Positions 1-10,094 of a stretch of 64,000 nucleotides of DNA are shown here, piece by piece; position 1 is the stretch's first letter; each line of letters opens with the position of its first letter. The notes under the pieces were generated by a model. That model saw only the letters and a program-made list of their open reading frames with translations. It was not told the origin of the DNA and searched no databases. Source of the stretch: Peribacillus deserti (lineage in GTDB: Bacteria; Bacillota; Bacilli; Bacillales; DSM-1321); contig NZ_PGUY01000045.1 in NCBI RefSeq assembly GCF_002863585.1, positions 1 to 64,000 of the forward strand, in the 5' to 3' direction. The translations under genes and the position numbers were made by a program.

Positions 1-419
1 ATGGCGATTGGCTTATGACCGAAGGTGTCAGTCCGGAGCTGGACAATACCCGCTGCTCCCGCACAGAAAAGCGGAAAGCGGTGCCTGCCCAACATGTAAA
101 TATTAAACGCTCAGTGAAAATCCCAATAGATATAAAATTCTAAACAAATTGGCAGGCAGATACCCGATAAAGAAGACTTGCTGATTGGCGAACGACAGTG
201 AAGACAGAAGCTTAGTCGCACTTATGTGTCAGCCAAGCATAAGACGAGCCGGCTGTGGGGAGTGCTTTTCTCCGCATGGACGGATCGGCTTATGACTCGA
301 GGGTCTCAGCTTGTAGCTGGATCAAGGAGTCTCGCACCTTACGTTCCAATCGACCTGACTGAACAATAGGATGACGTAACAAAACATATTAAAAAACAAC
401 AATCTTTTAGAAAAGAGCC
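1..419 (-). mobile_element. MITE-like element (copy 1), truncated by window start
   Basis: Reading the minus strand from 419 downward, this repeats the element at 48353-48772. It has the same terminal repeat (395-419, minus strand begins GGCTCTTTTCTAAAAG), then a hairpin cassette (cataag/cttatg arms near 237-294, outer arm at 301-307), then a second cassette copy that runs off position 1. The last 60 bases match the cassette at 53629-53685. The far end lies outside the window, so the target duplication (candidate TTTTAAAA at 420-427) cannot be checked. No transposase is encoded, so it is non-autonomous. Confidence 0.75.
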
Positions 420-489
420 TTTTAAAAAGGCCATGTTTGATGTCTGGGAAACCACGAGGAGGCGCCATCTATCTTCCTTCTATATAAAA

Positions 490-610
490 TGCTTAAATTT
501 GCCTGTTGATTGCAGCGTAGGGCACTCGCTTTCCGCGGGTGGTACGGGAACCACTTCGGTTTTTACGCCTGTGGGTCTCACCGGTTTCCCCGCATAAGTC
601 TCGCATATCG
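490..610 (+). repeat. degenerate fragment of the 12819-12983 repeat family
   Basis: The stretch beginning near 504 (tgttgattgcagcg, then gcactcgctttccgcggg) resembles the left inner part of the element at 12819-12983 (tgttgattgccgcaggaggtcactcgc). Recognisable terminal repeats are missing, so this is probably a decayed fragment. No gene is visible between it and the M23 peptidase gene. Confidence 0.4.
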
Positions 611-633
611 GCAGCCATCTGAATCGTCATGGA

Positions 634-1293
634 TCATGAGGCATTGAAAATTCTCGCTCCTGTAGAACGAGCACCGTATATATTAACTTTGCCAAAATCT
701 GAGGTTACGATCGTGTATATGTCCTGTCCTGGAGTTCCGACTATATTGTACTGCAGCCCGCCAAATTTTTTAGGATTCAAATATCCTGCTTCATTTCCCT
801 TTATCGGCTGCTTATCAAGCGGATACACTCTCCAAGATTCAGCTTCAGCAGGAAGGATAATGATTTGCTTCGTTTCTTTAACGCTTTCTGGTATATCGCC
901 AATATAATCAAGCGGGTTAACAACATTTGATTTTGTACCGTTCCATCTGCCTCTGTGCAGCTCAAAATGAAGATGCTGCCCTGTTGCATCACCTGTACTT
1001 CCCATGTAGCCGATTACCTGTCCCTGTTTCACAGTATCACCCGCCTGATATTTACGAGAGCCCTTTCGCATGTGAGCATATACTGTTTCATATGGTTGTC
1101 CATTTATATCATGCAGAATAAAAATTACCTCACCATAGCTGTCTGAAACATAAGAACGGGTAACTGTTCCTGCAGCCGAAGCTTTTACTGAGACATTTCC
1201 AGGGAGTGCAAGGTCGATTCCAAAGTGTTTCGGGTTAGACCTTATTTGGAAAGAATTAGTTAATGTTCCGAGAGACGGTTTAATAAAATCCAT
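634..1293 (-). CDS. M23 (LytM-type) peptidoglycan endopeptidase, endolysin-like
   Basis: Predicted 219-residue zinc endopeptidase of the M23 family, which cuts peptide cross-links in peptidoglycan. The zinc ligands are visible as HFGIDLALPG near residue 23 and HLHFELH near residue 105. The ATG at 1293 was chosen over longer upstream reading because AAGGGTGAT precedes it and the extra N-terminus is not protein-like. There is no signal peptide. The C-terminal ~60 residues (from about SWRVYPLDKQ) resemble the wall-binding tail of Bacillus phage endolysins and amidases (recalled family similarity, not searched). It could be a phage or toxin-release relic, or a mother-cell enzyme released by lysis. 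Confidence 0.8.
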   Translation of the reverse strand: MDFIKPSLGTLTNSFQIRSNPKHFGIDLALPGNVSVKASAAGTVTRSYVSDSYGEVIFILHDINGQPYETVYAHMRKGSRKYQAGDTVKQGQVIGYMGSTGDATGQHLHFELHRGRWNGTKSNVVNPLDYIGDIPESVKETKQIIILPAEAESWRVYPLDKQPIKGNEAGYLNPKKFGGLQYNIVGTPGQDIYTIVTSDFGKVNIYGARSTGARIFNAS

Positions 1294-1443
1294 GAAATCA
1301 CCCTTATTAAAACCAAATTTACTATAGGATATGCATGTCCTGATCCATCCGCAACTTGCTATCCGCCTTTTTCCCGCAATCAAAAAGCACCTTTTACAGG
1401 TGCCTGATTTAAAAACAAAGCTTAATGAAATTAAATTCCCCAT

Positions 1444-1989
1444 CTATTCTTCAATATCGAAATGCTCCTCTATAAACGCTCTCTCCTCTTCCATTGTCAT
1501 TATCCCAGTTGCTTCTCCAACGGTTCCATCTTGAAGCTTCCAGATAGCATTATGATCCTTATCTACTTTTGTAAAATCATTTTTGTGCCAGCGGCTTAGA
1601 ATGTTCAAGTAAATTTCGGCATTTTCGTATTTCGCTTCATTTTTCTCTACTACAGTGATGAGCCGTTCTACTCTCTCATGAGTCAGCGGAGTAAATCCCC
1701 ACTTATCTTCAGCAATGATTTTCTGATGAGTCATTCCATGAATGGCTTCTTGCACATCATACTCATTCATTTTCATTGGTAATTCTTTTTCAACCGGCTC
1801 TGTTCTTTTTTCTGCAACCTCAATGATCTTTCCTCCTGCAGGCGTACTTTCCTCTTTCACTCTTATCGTTTTCCCATCTAATTCTGATTGTTTTGAAGAA
1901 GTTAAATAAAAATAAATGCCGGCAGACAAAACAGTTAAGATCAATACAGAGCAAAATACTCCGGCGGATTTTTTGACGATTTCTTTCAC
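1444..1989 (-). CDS. DUF6241 family membrane-anchored protein
   Basis: A 181-residue protein with one N-terminal membrane segment (about residues 8-30) and a short polar, Lys/Glu-rich linker. The conserved C-terminal domain includes HGMTHQKIIAEDKWGF and a DHNAIWKLQDGTVGEATG stretch, which I associate with the uncharacterised Bacillaceae family DUF6241. The membrane segment implies an extracellular C-terminal domain. Function is unknown. It sits downstream of the spo0A terminator and upstream of the M23 gene on the same strand; the 150-bp gap does not show whether they are co-transcribed. Confidence 0.7.
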   Translation of the reverse strand: MKEIVKKSAGVFCSVLILTVLSAGIYFYLTSSKQSELDGKTIRVKEESTPAGGKIIEVAEKRTEPVEKELPMKMNEYDVQEAIHGMTHQKIIAEDKWGFTPLTHERVERLITVVEKNEAKYENAEIYLNILSRWHKNDFTKVDKDHNAIWKLQDGTVGEATGIMTMEEERAFIEEHFDIEE

Positions 1990-2147
1990 ACGGAGACTCC
2001 TTTCAGGAAACCCTGCTAAGAGCGGTTATCCTTATAGTAGAATGGTTACTCTTTCACATTGATATGTTTGAGCACCAGTAAATACTATGGTGAATCATAG
2101 TGATAATAGCAGCTAAGCGAAAAGATGAACTATAACAAGCCATAAAA

Positions 2148-2176
2148 ATAAAAACCCCTGAACAAAAGTCCATAGG
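2148..2176 (-). terminator. intrinsic terminator after spo0A
   Basis: On the minus strand a short stem (CCCT...AGGG with inner GAC/GTT pairing) is followed by TTTTTATTTTTATG. The stem is modest but lies about 70 bp past the spo0A stop in the right orientation. Confidence 0.5.
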
Positions 2177-2244
2177 GCGTGCACTTAAAGAATGGAACAT
2201 GGTTTATAAATCAACTATAATGCCGGGAGTTATTCCTAACCCTT

Positions 2245-3039
2245 TCAAGAAGCCTTGTGTTCAAGACGAAGCTTATCGGCTACCATCGCAATAAACTCGG
2301 AATTTGTCGGCTTTGCTTTTGTCATGCTCACTGTATATCCAAATAAAGAGGAAATGGAGTCAATATTGCCTCTGCTCCATGCTACTTCAATCGCGTGGCG
2401 GATCGCTCTTTCTACCCTGCTTGCTGTTGTATTATATTTCTTTGCAATATCAGGATACAGGACTTTTGTAATCGAACCTAAGAGTTCAATATCGTTATAA
2501 ACCATTGAAATCGCTTCTCGCAGATACAAATACCCCTTAATATGTGCCGGTACGCCAATTTCGTGGATAATGCTTGTGATGCTTGCATCCAGATTTTTAG
2601 GCTTGGATTCCATAGAAGAGGATTTATACGTAAAGGAAGAAGGCTTTTTCATGAATGAATTGCTTTTTCCGCTGATTTGGCGGATATTATTTGCCAGGTT
2701 CTCCATATCAAACGGCTTTAAGATGAAGTATGAAGCCCCAAGATCTACGGCTTTCTTTGTCACATCTTCCTGTCCAAAGGCGGTTAGCATGATAACATGA
2801 GGAAGGGAGTTTTTCTTAATGTCGCGGATTCTTTCTAATACACCCAGACCGTCCAGGTGCGGCATAATTATATCCAGGATCAGGACATCAGGATCAACCT
2901 GGCTCAGCATCTGCAGGCAATCCTGGCCATTGTGAGCAATTCCTGCTACCTCCATATCATCTTGAGACGAGATATATTCTTCAAGGAGACCGACTAATTC
3001 CCTGTTATCATCAACAATACAAACTTTTATTTTCTTCAA
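2245..3039 (-). CDS. spo0A: Spo0A, master response regulator of sporulation
   Basis: A 264-residue response regulator. The N-terminal receiver shows the acidic pocket (VDDN near residue 9), the phosphorylated Asp in [13 protein letters not shown] near residue 56, and the conserved Lys in FILKPF near 108. The C-terminal sporulation DNA-binding domain carries the recognition-helix region around [14 protein letters not shown]. Phosphorylated Spo0A binds TGTCGAA boxes and commits the cell to sporulation. The start is TTG, nine bases after a GGAGG site. It directly follows spoIVB, the usual Bacillus arrangement. Length matches the family. Confidence 0.98.
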   Translation of the reverse strand: MKKIKVCIVDDNRELVGLLEEYISSQDDMEVAGIAHNGQDCLQMLSQVDPDVLILDIIMPHLDGLGVLERIRDIKKNSLPHVIMLTAFGQEDVTKKAVDLGASYFILKPFDMENLANNIRQISGKSNSFMKKPSSFTYKSSSMESKPKNLDASITSIIHEIGVPAHIKGYLYLREAISMVYNDIELLGSITKVLYPDIAKKYNTTASRVERAIRHAIEVAWSRGNIDSISSLFGYTVSMTKAKPTNSEFIAMVADKLRLEHKAS

Positions 3040-3095
3040 CCTAGGTTTCCTCCTCTAATGAGTCCTTCATTTATCTATTTTCTATTCTAAATTAA

Positions 3096-3124
3096 GTTTT
3101 CGACAATGCAACTCAAAATCCTTT
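3096..3124 (-). promoter_or_regulatory. candidate sigma-H promoter overlapped by a 0A box, spo0A upstream region
   Basis: On the minus strand AAAGGATTT (3116-3124) is separated by 11 bp from GTCGAAAAC (3096-3104). This fits the sigma-H pattern with one mismatch in the -10 element. It contains a perfect 0A box TGTCGAA (3099-3105). Autoregulated sigma-H control of spo0A is known in B. subtilis; this assignment is from pattern only. Confidence 0.4.
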
Positions 3125-3218
3125 TTAATTTTAAAAAAATAGAAAAAAATAGAGTTTAGCTTTAATTTTCTCTTGTTTTCTTCTGTTTTCGACTGAATTC
3201 GATTCTTTCTTCTCCTCT

Positions 3219-3225
3219 TGTCGAA
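3219..3225 (+). promoter_or_regulatory. candidate Spo0A-binding site (0A box)
   Basis: A second perfect TGTCGAA lies in the 360-bp spoIVB-spo0A gap, with two weaker relatives nearby (AGTCGAA and AATCGAA on the minus strand at about 3189-3205). A cluster of 0A boxes here fits known spo0A autoregulation. The rest of the gap (3226-3370) shows no gene. Confidence 0.4.
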
Positions 3226-3370
3226 TTTCCTTTAATTTTTCTGTGTATCGTGACCTATTCAACTGATTTTTCAGGCCCCTTTAGGATTGCTGTGCCGCCC
3301 ATGTCACTTTGTTCCGGCAGGAGTCTCTTGCAAGTAACAAAGTGTCAAATCACAATAAACGTTCATAGAG

Positions 3371-3403
3371 CAAAAAAAGAAGCAGGCTGTTGACTGCCTG
3401 CTT
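3371..3403 (-). terminator. intrinsic terminator of spoIVB
   Basis: An 8-bp stem AAGCAGGC/GCCTGCTT (3380-3403) with an 8-base loop, followed on the minus strand by TCTTTTTTTG. It overlaps the spoIVB stop codon. Confidence 0.85.
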
Positions 3404-4691
3404 AGCTAGCTTTTCGGGCAGAATGCCCTTTTTCATAAATGTTGATTCCTGCCTCATTTAACATCCATTCAATATGAACGCCATATCCGCTAGTCGGATC
3501 ATTAACGAATACATGTGTTACAGCCCCGATTAATTTACCATTCTGGATGATTGGGCTGCCGCTCATTCCCTGAACTATTCCACCTGTTTTATTTATCAGC
3601 TCCCGGTCAGTAACTTTAATGACCATTCCTTTAGTCGCAGGGAATTTTTGCGGGATCGTACTCACAATCTCTATATCATACTTCTCCACTTTATCGCCAT
3701 CCACAACAGTCAGGATCTGAGCCGGCCCTTCCTTAACCTCATGAGACAAAGTGATTGGGATCGCTTTATCCATAATATGATTATCGATTTGTGCATCAAG
3801 CTTGCCAAATATGCCAAAAGAACTGTTTTTGTTAATGTTGCCTATTACTTTATGATCTGAAGAAAAGCGTGCAAGCTTTTCACCTGGATCTCCATGGCTT
3901 CCTTTTTCAATCGATGTAACAGTCGACCTAACAACCTGTCCGTCTTTTACAACAATCGGCTCTTTCGTATCCATATCAGAAATTACATGGCCCAGAGCCC
4001 CATACTTTTTGGAATTCGGTTCATAAAAAGTCATGGTTCCAATTCCTGCAGCAGAATCTCTAATATATAGGCCCAGTTTATAAATGTTTTCCTGCTGATC
4101 CTTCAAAGGCATTAAATTTGCTTTGACCTTTTTGTTTTTACGGAAGATGCTTAACTTTAAGGGCTCATGCTGTTCGCCTGCAGCCTGTACCAATGGAGCG
4201 ACATCTTCCATTTTCCTGATATTTTTTCCGTTAATTTCGGTAATAATATCTCCAACATGCACCCCTGCTGTTTCACCGGGAGACTTTTTCCCCGATGCAG
4301 TCGAAACTAAATGGTGGCCTACCACTAATACTCCAAGCGTGTTTAGCTTTACACCAATTGACTGGCCGCCCGGGATGACTTTAAAGTCTTTAAGTACTTC
4401 TATGTCGACTTTTTTAATGGGAAAACCCGCAAAATCTAGAAGAAGCTCATTCGTTCCTGGTTTTTCAGCACCAAGCGTTAATATTTTGCTGCTATCATGA
4501 ACACTCACATTTCCCTGGGAAACGGAAGCAGAAACAGATAAAGATTTAGGTATTTGGTAATCCTGACCTTCGAAAAGAACAATCTTGTCAGGAATGCTTA
4601 AATAATTTTTCAATGACTGGCTGAAACCTAACAGTAAAAGTGAAACAAGGAGAAGACCGCCAATAATCTTTTTTATTAAAACTACATTCAA
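3402..4691 (-). CDS. spoIVB: SpoIVB peptidase (S55 family)
   Basis: A 429-residue forespore-secreted serine peptidase that triggers cleavage of pro-sigma-K by relieving SpoIVFA inhibition. An N-terminal membrane/signal segment is followed by a PDZ domain around residues 105-190 ([16 protein letters not shown]) and the S55 peptidase domain. The catalytic Ser is in [19 protein letters not shown] near residue 380. The TTG start at 4691 is the only in-frame start properly spaced from GGAGAG; the nearby ATG is followed at once by a stop in its own frame. In Bacillus the gene is sigma-F/sigma-G controlled. Confidence 0.96.
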   Translation of the reverse strand: MNVVLIKKIIGGLLLVSLLLLGFSQSLKNYLSIPDKIVLFEGQDYQIPKSLSVSASVSQGNVSVHDSSKILTLGAEKPGTNELLLDFAGFPIKKVDIEVLKDFKVIPGGQSIGVKLNTLGVLVVGHHLVSTASGKKSPGETAGVHVGDIITEINGKNIRKMEDVAPLVQAAGEQHEPLKLSIFRKNKKVKANLMPLKDQQENIYKLGLYIRDSAAGIGTMTFYEPNSKKYGALGHVISDMDTKEPIVVKDGQVVRSTVTSIEKGSHGDPGEKLARFSSDHKVIGNINKNSSFGIFGKLDAQIDNHIMDKAIPITLSHEVKEGPAQILTVVDGDKVEKYDIEIVSTIPQKFPATKGMVIKVTDRELINKTGGIVQGMSGSPIIQNGKLIGAVTHVFVNDPTSGYGVHIEWMLNEAGINIYEKGHSARKAS

Positions 4692-4780
4692 TCCATTTCA
4701 CTCTCCTCGCTTCTAGTCCACACTCACTTTTATGGCTACAATTTTAATTTAGCCTTTCAGGCGGTCATTTATAACCCGGA

Positions 4781-4815
4781 GCCAAAATAAAAGCTATCCG
4801 TTTATGGATAGCTTT
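4781..4815 (-). terminator. intrinsic terminator downstream of recN
   Basis: A perfect 10-bp stem AAAGCTATCC/GGATAGCTTT with a six-base loop (4790-4815), followed on the minus strand by TATTTTGG. Confidence 0.8.
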
Positions 4816-4851
4816 ACAATGAATAAACTATTTAACATGAAGGCATGCTCA

Positions 4852-6558
4852 TTAGGCACTTTTAATCTGGTTCGCAAGCTGTATAAGCTCTCTTGCATGT
4901 TCTTTAGTTAACTCCGTAATCTCGACACCAGAGATCATTCTGCCGATTTCCTTTATTTTTTCATTTTCATCCAGCGGATGGACTTTTGTTTTTGTTCTCC
5001 CATTCACTGTTTGTTTAGAAATAAACAAGTGGGTATCGGCCATAGCTGCTACTTGTGGGAGATGGGAGATGCAAAGCACCTGGGAACCTACGGAAACCTT
5101 GTAGATTTTTTCAGCCATGGATTGGGCAACCCTGCCGCTCACTCCTGTATCCACCTCATCAAAGATGATGGAGGTGATCCCTTGATGTTCGGAGAAAATA
5201 TTTTTAAGCGCAAGGATGATCCTTGAAAGCTCTCCCCCGGAAGCTATTTTATTCAACGGCTTCAAAGGTTCACCCGGGTTCGTGGAGATAAAAAATTCAA
5301 CGATATCAAAACCGCTCCGATGAATCTTCTCTGTCATATCGCCATGCTCCACCGCTGTCTGATGGAAATGCACTTCAAATACTGTTTTCTCCATATACAG
5401 GTCTTTAAGTTCTTTATGGATTTGATCTGTAAGCTTTTTCGCATATTTTTGTCTAAGCAGAGATAAATTCTTTGCTTCTACAACTAAGTCCTTGCGGATT
5501 GATGACAATTCCGTCTCAATTTTCGCAATATGGGTTTCTCTATTCAGGAGAGTTTCAATTTCCTCTTCAATAGCTGCGGAATATTCTAAGATGTCCTCAA
5601 CCGTTTTGCCATATTTTCGTTTCAATCCATTGATTTCATTGAGCCTTCCTTCAATAAAGTCCAATCTTTCAGGATCAAATTCAAGAGAATCAAGCTGGTT
5701 GCGGATCGATGAGATTGCATCCTCAAGAATATAGAAGCTGTTGGCTACCTGCTCCGAAACTTCTGAAAGCGCAGGGTCCAGGGAGGCTGCTTCTTCCAGC
5801 TGGTTCATGGCCACACCTATCCAGTCGAGCCCCTTCTGTTCTCCACCGAGCGAATGATAAGACGATTGCAGGGCTTCATGTATTCTTTCGAAGTTGGATA
5901 TTCTTTGCTTCTCTTCCGATAACTCTTCATCTTCGTTTAACTTTAACTCAGCTTTGCTTATTTCATCATATTGAAATTGGATTAAATCCAGCCGGTGAGC
6001 CATCTTCTGTTCATCCTGACTCAAGCTTTTTAGCTGTTTAGCTGCAGTTTCGTATCTTTTGTAAAGCTGCTGGTACTCATGGAGAGCACTGGAGATATCT
6101 TTTCCGCCAAAGTGATCCAGGAGCGGCAAATGAAGGTCTGCATCCATGAGTTCCTGATGTTCATGCTGGCTGTGTATATCGACAAGTGTACCTCCGATTT
6201 CCCTCAGGACTGCAATGGTAACCAGCTTGCCATTAACACGGCAGACACTTTTCCCAGAACTGGAAATATCACGCCTCAGCACTGCCATTCCGTCGCTGAC
6301 ATCAATGCCGAACTCTGCAGCCTTAGCAACGATTGCATGGTTACTCTCTATTTGAAATAAGCCCTCTAATTCGGCCTTATCCTCGCCATGCCGGACAAAT
6401 TCAGAAGAACCTCGTCCACCGATTAAGAGATTAATCGCATCAATAATAATAGACTTTCCCGCACCCGTTTCACCCGTCAAAACGGTTAAGCCCTTCTCGA
6501 ATGAGACGGTCAGGGATTCAATGATGGCGAAATTTTTTATTGATAATTCAGCTAGCAA
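4852..6558 (-). CDS. recN: DNA repair protein RecN
   Basis: A 568-residue SMC-like ATPase that acts early at DNA double-strand breaks. Walker A (GETGAGKS) is near residue 30, a long central coiled coil follows, then the ABC signature IASGGELSRIILAL and Walker B SIIFDEVDTGVSG near the C-terminus. I prefer the TTG at 6558 (start MLAELSIKNFAII as in B. subtilis), eight bases after AGGTGAGG; a GTG at 6567 is in frame but abuts the ribosome site. It follows argR by 18 bp, as in B. subtilis, and is probably co-transcribed. Confidence 0.97.
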   Translation of the reverse strand: MLAELSIKNFAIIESLTVSFEKGLTVLTGETGAGKSIIIDAINLLIGGRGSSEFVRHGEDKAELEGLFQIESNHAIVAKAAEFGIDVSDGMAVLRRDISSSGKSVCRVNGKLVTIAVLREIGGTLVDIHSQHEHQELMDADLHLPLLDHFGGKDISSALHEYQQLYKRYETAAKQLKSLSQDEQKMAHRLDLIQFQYDEISKAELKLNEDEELSEEKQRISNFERIHEALQSSYHSLGGEQKGLDWIGVAMNQLEEAASLDPALSEVSEQVANSFYILEDAISSIRNQLDSLEFDPERLDFIEGRLNEINGLKRKYGKTVEDILEYSAAIEEEIETLLNRETHIAKIETELSSIRKDLVVEAKNLSLLRQKYAKKLTDQIHKELKDLYMEKTVFEVHFHQTAVEHGDMTEKIHRSGFDIVEFFISTNPGEPLKPLNKIASGGELSRIILALKNIFSEHQGITSIIFDEVDTGVSGRVAQSMAEKIYKVSVGSQVLCISHLPQVAAMADTHLFISKQTVNGRTKTKVHPLDENEKIKEIGRMISGVEITELTKEHARELIQLANQIKSA

Positions 6559-6576
6559 TTTCTGCACCTCACCTTT

Positions 6577-7026
6577 TTAGAGCATGTCAAGGAATCGATC
6601 CCTAATGGTTTCGGTATCTTCAGGTGTACGGCAGATAATCAGGCACGTATCATCACCGCAGATCGTTCCCATAATTTCTTCCCAGTCAAGATTATCAATA
6701 AGTGCACCAATAGCCTGTGCGTTACCAGGCAATGTTTTCATGACCAGTAAATGACTTGCAGAATCGATCCTGATAAAAGCATCCATTAAATTCCGTTTTA
6801 ACTTTTGCAGCGGATTGAATCTCTGGTCTGCCGGCAGGCTGTATTTATACCGGCCATCCATAAGCGGCACCTTCACAAGATGAAGCTCTTTAATATCCCT
6901 GGATACCGTAGCCTGGGTCACGTTATATCCGGCACTCTTTAATTCATCGACTAGATCGTCCTGTGTTTCTATATCGTTATTAGCAATAATTTCTCTAATC
7001 TTAATATGGCGTTGCCCTTTATTCAT
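6577..7026 (-). CDS. argR: arginine repressor ArgR/AhrC
   Basis: A 149-residue hexameric regulator. An N-terminal winged helix ([16 protein letters not shown] near residue 40) binds ARG boxes. The C-terminal domain ([14 protein letters not shown] near residue 120) binds arginine and makes the trimer contacts. It represses arginine biosynthesis and activates catabolism in Bacillus, where it is called AhrC. Length and order (upstream of recN, downstream of the TlyA-type methyltransferase) match B. subtilis. The ATG follows AGAGGTGCTCATATT. Confidence 0.96.
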   Translation of the reverse strand: MNKGQRHIKIREIIANNDIETQDDLVDELKSAGYNVTQATVSRDIKELHLVKVPLMDGRYKYSLPADQRFNPLQKLKRNLMDAFIRIDSASHLLVMKTLPGNAQAIGALIDNLDWEEIMGTICGDDTCLIICRTPEDTETIRDRFLDML

Positions 7027-7160
7027 GTAATATGAGCACCTCTCAAAAAATTCACTTATCTATTTGATATGTTAGCGTTTTTTGTATAAAAAGTACAATC
7101 TTTCTGTGAAGCACCGCTATAGTCTTTTTTTAATAGAGCTAAGTCCGGCTGGATCACAGG

Positions 7161-7193
7161 CAAAACCCCTTACCAGCTTTTCAAGTAAGGGGT
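7161..7193 (-). terminator. intrinsic terminator of the dxs-tlyA transcript
   Basis: A 9-bp stem ACCCCTTAC/GTAAGGGGT (7165-7193) followed on the minus strand by TTTTGCC. It separates the tlyA-type gene from argR. Confidence 0.75.
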
Positions 7194-7204
7194 CTGCTTA
7201 ACGC

Positions 7205-8044
7205 TCATTTTTTTTCTTTTTGTTCTTTAAATGCTTGATGCGCGTCCTCCACTACCGTATCCAAGGAAATGTCAGGTGACATCTCACCCTGCACTTGTGT
7301 TCCTTCCCAGCGGAGATGCAGTAAAAACTCAATATTTCCGTCACCGCCTGTGATAGGCGAGTAGGATGCTCCTGCCACATTATACCCTTCAGCCAGTGAG
7401 AATTGAGCTATTTTATCGAATACTTCCTTGTGCACCTTACTGTCTCTGACAATTCCCTTTTTCCCAACCTGTTCCCTGCCTGCCTCGAACTGTGGCTTCA
7501 CAAGGGCGACGATGTCACTTCCCGGCACTAATAATGTTTTAAGTACTGGGAGAATCAGGGTAAGCGAAATAAAAGAAACATCGATGGAAGCAAGATCCGG
7601 AGTTTCATCTTTTAGATCTTCTGGTGTTACATAGCGGAAATTCGTTCTCTCCATTACGATTACACGCGGGTCCTGCCGAAGCTTCCATGCAAGCTGATTG
7701 TATCCGACATCCAATGCATATGAAAGTTTCGCCCCATTCTGGAGGGCACAGTCGGTAAATCCTCCTGTCGAGGATCCTATATCCAGCAGTACTTTATCTT
7801 TTACGTCTATATGAAAGACCTTTAGCGCCTTTTCAAGCTTGAGTCCGCCTCGGGATACATAGGGCATGACCTTGCCTTTGATCATGAGCGGTGAATCCTC
7901 GGGAATTTTCTCCCCGGGCTTATCCAGGCGCTGCTCATTCGTGTAAACCAGCCCGGCCATGATGGACCTCTTTGCCTGCTCACGCGTTTCTGCAAGTCCT
8001 CTTTCAACAAGTAATACATCAAGTCTTTCTTTTTTTATCTTCAT
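7205..8044 (-). CDS. yqxC: TlyA family rRNA 2'-O-methyltransferase
   Basis: A 279-residue protein with an N-terminal S4 RNA-binding domain (residues ~5-65: ERLDVLLVERGLAETREQAK) and an FtsJ-like SAM-dependent methyltransferase domain (LLDIGSSTGGFTDCAL near residue 90, then LASIDVSFISL). TlyA relatives 2'-O-methylate cytidines in rRNA; the exact target in Bacillus is not shown by sequence. It starts 3 bp after the dxs stop codon and is clearly co-transcribed with dxs. Confidence 0.92.
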   Translation of the reverse strand: MKIKKERLDVLLVERGLAETREQAKRSIMAGLVYTNEQRLDKPGEKIPEDSPLMIKGKVMPYVSRGGLKLEKALKVFHIDVKDKVLLDIGSSTGGFTDCALQNGAKLSYALDVGYNQLAWKLRQDPRVIVMERTNFRYVTPEDLKDETPDLASIDVSFISLTLILPVLKTLLVPGSDIVALVKPQFEAGREQVGKKGIVRDSKVHKEVFDKIAQFSLAEGYNVAGASYSPITGGDGNIEFLLHLRWEGTQVQGEMSPDISLDTVVEDAHQAFKEQKEKK

Positions 8045-8047
8045 TCC

Positions 8048-9940
8048 TTAAGCCCTTTTTTGTTTTTTCATTGTAATGGATTTTAATTTTTTGACTGCGT
8101 CATCTACTGTAAAGTGTATTTCTTCAAGCAGCTTATCCACTTCACCATGTTCGATGAATTGATCGGGAATACCCATTCGGTCAATAACCGCGGAACTAAA
8201 ACCGCGCTCTGCGGCAAATTCCAGGATAGCACTGCCGAATCCGCCTTGAAGAACCGCCTCCTCAATCGTTAAAACAGGCATCTTAGACCGGAAGATTTCA
8301 GAGAGCATATCCTCATCTAGCGGCTTAATAAAGCGGGCATTAACTACCTTAATAGAATACCCCTGCTTTACTAAAATATCAGCCGCCTTCAACGCCATTC
8401 CTATGGTTGTACCAAATGTTAATATACATGCATCCGTTCCTTCTCTCAGAACTTCCCATGTACCAATAGGAATGGACTTTAACTCCTCATCCATCGGCAC
8501 ACCCAGGCCGTTCCCTCTTGCAAACCGCATCGCAATTGGGCCGTCATTGTAAGTAAGGGATGTATATACCATATGCTGTCCTTCATTTTCATCCTTCGGC
8601 ATCATCAGGACCAAATTAGGCATATGGCGAAGGAAAGCTATATCAAATACCCCCTGATGCGTTTCCCCATCCGCTCCAACTAGACCCGAGCGGTCGATTC
8701 CAATGAACACGTTCAAATTCTGCCGGCAGACATCATGCAGCATTTGATCATAGGCTCTCTGAAGGAAGGTTGAATATATTGCTAGGAACGGCTTCATATC
8801 TTGAGCAGCAAGGCCGGCTGATACAGTAACAGCATGCTGTTCCGCTATCCCAACATCAAACATACGATCAGGAAACTCCTTTGCGAAGCTTTCGAGCTTA
8901 GAGCCAACAGGCATTGCAGGTGTTACAGCAACAATTCTTTCGTCCTCACGCGCCATTCTTCGGACTGTCTCGCTTACAAGCGAACTCCAGGACGGGGCAG
9001 CGGTAGCAGGTTTTACAAAAGCACCGGTTTCGATCTTATACGGGCCAGTACCATGCCAGGTGCCAATTGTATCACTTTCTGCCGGGTGATAGCCCTTCCC
9101 TTTTTTCGTAATCACATGCAAGAGAACAGGACCGCTAGTCTTTTTAGCATATCGAAGCTGTTCAATTAGAGCTTCATAATCATGCCCATCTACCGGGCCT
9201 AGATATGTAAAGCCGAGTTCTTCAAAAAACATCCCTGAAACCAGCAAGTATTTCACTGTATCTTTAATGCGCTCTGCTGTAGCCGCCAATTTACCGCCCA
9301 CAGCCGGTATCTTTTTCAGCAGCTGCTCCAGTTCATCCTTTGCCCAGTTGTACTTCCCGGCCGTTCGCAGCCTGCCGAGCACGTTGTGAAGAGCTCCCAC
9401 ATTAGGGGCGATGGACATCTCATTGTCGTTAAGAATGACGATCATATCCTTTTTCTCGGAACCAATATGGTTAAGAGCCTCCAGTGCCATTCCACCGGTT
9501 AAGGCGCCATCCCCGATCACGGGAAGTATAAAATTTTTCTCTTTCTTCAGGTCCCTGGCAATCGCCATACCCATTGCTGCAGACAGCGAAGTGGAGCTGT
9601 GTCCGGTTTCCCAGACATCGTGTTCACTTTCTGCCCGTTTCGGGAAGCCGCACAGGCCTTTATGTTTTCTTAATGTATCAAATTCGCATGCGCGCCCTGT
9701 AAGGATTTTATGGACATAGGATTGATGTCCGACATCCCAGATGATTTTATCCTGAGGGCTGTTGAACTCCTTATGCAGAGCGATTGTCAGCTCTACTACT
9801 CCAAGATTCGGGCCAATATGGCCGCCCGTTATTGAAAGTTTTTCAATTAAAAAATCTCTTATTTCCTTACTTAATATCTCAAGTTCACTTATGTCCATTT
9901 TTTTTAAAAATGAAGGGTCCTTTATAGATAGAAGATCCAA
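8048..9940 (-). CDS. dxs: 1-deoxy-D-xylulose-5-phosphate synthase
   Basis: A 630-residue thiamine-diphosphate enzyme that condenses pyruvate and glyceraldehyde-3-phosphate, the first step of the MEP isoprenoid pathway. The ThDP site is visible as [18 protein letters not shown]...NDNEMSI (residues ~150-185). A transketolase pyrimidine-binding domain ([10 protein letters not shown] near 370) and a C-terminal transketolase domain follow. The start is TTG ([11 protein letters not shown], as in B. subtilis). It is downstream of ispA but separated from it by a terminator and a structured leader, so it probably has its own promoter. Confidence 0.97.
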   Translation of the reverse strand: MDLLSIKDPSFLKKMDISELEILSKEIRDFLIEKLSITGGHIGPNLGVVELTIALHKEFNSPQDKIIWDVGHQSYVHKILTGRACEFDTLRKHKGLCGFPKRAESEHDVWETGHSSTSLSAAMGMAIARDLKKEKNFILPVIGDGALTGGMALEALNHIGSEKKDMIVILNDNEMSIAPNVGALHNVLGRLRTAGKYNWAKDELEQLLKKIPAVGGKLAATAERIKDTVKYLLVSGMFFEELGFTYLGPVDGHDYEALIEQLRYAKKTSGPVLLHVITKKGKGYHPAESDTIGTWHGTGPYKIETGAFVKPATAAPSWSSLVSETVRRMAREDERIVAVTPAMPVGSKLESFAKEFPDRMFDVGIAEQHAVTVSAGLAAQDMKPFLAIYSTFLQRAYDQMLHDVCRQNLNVFIGIDRSGLVGADGETHQGVFDIAFLRHMPNLVLMMPKDENEGQHMVYTSLTYNDGPIAMRFARGNGLGVPMDEELKSIPIGTWEVLREGTDACILTFGTTIGMALKAADILVKQGYSIKVVNARFIKPLDEDMLSEIFRSKMPVLTIEEAVLQGGFGSAILEFAAERGFSSAVIDRMGIPDQFIEHGEVDKLLEEIHFTVDDAVKKLKSITMKKQKRA

Positions 9941-10094
9941 ACAGGATCACTCACTTTCATTTCGGTTTCTTTACGTCTGTTAGATGTGTACTTTCCTAAT
10001 TATAAACAACTGTTATATTAACTCAAGCGATTTATAGCTGTTCTTCCATTAAAGCTGCTGTTTATAGTATACAAAATTTCACAGCGGTCACGGC

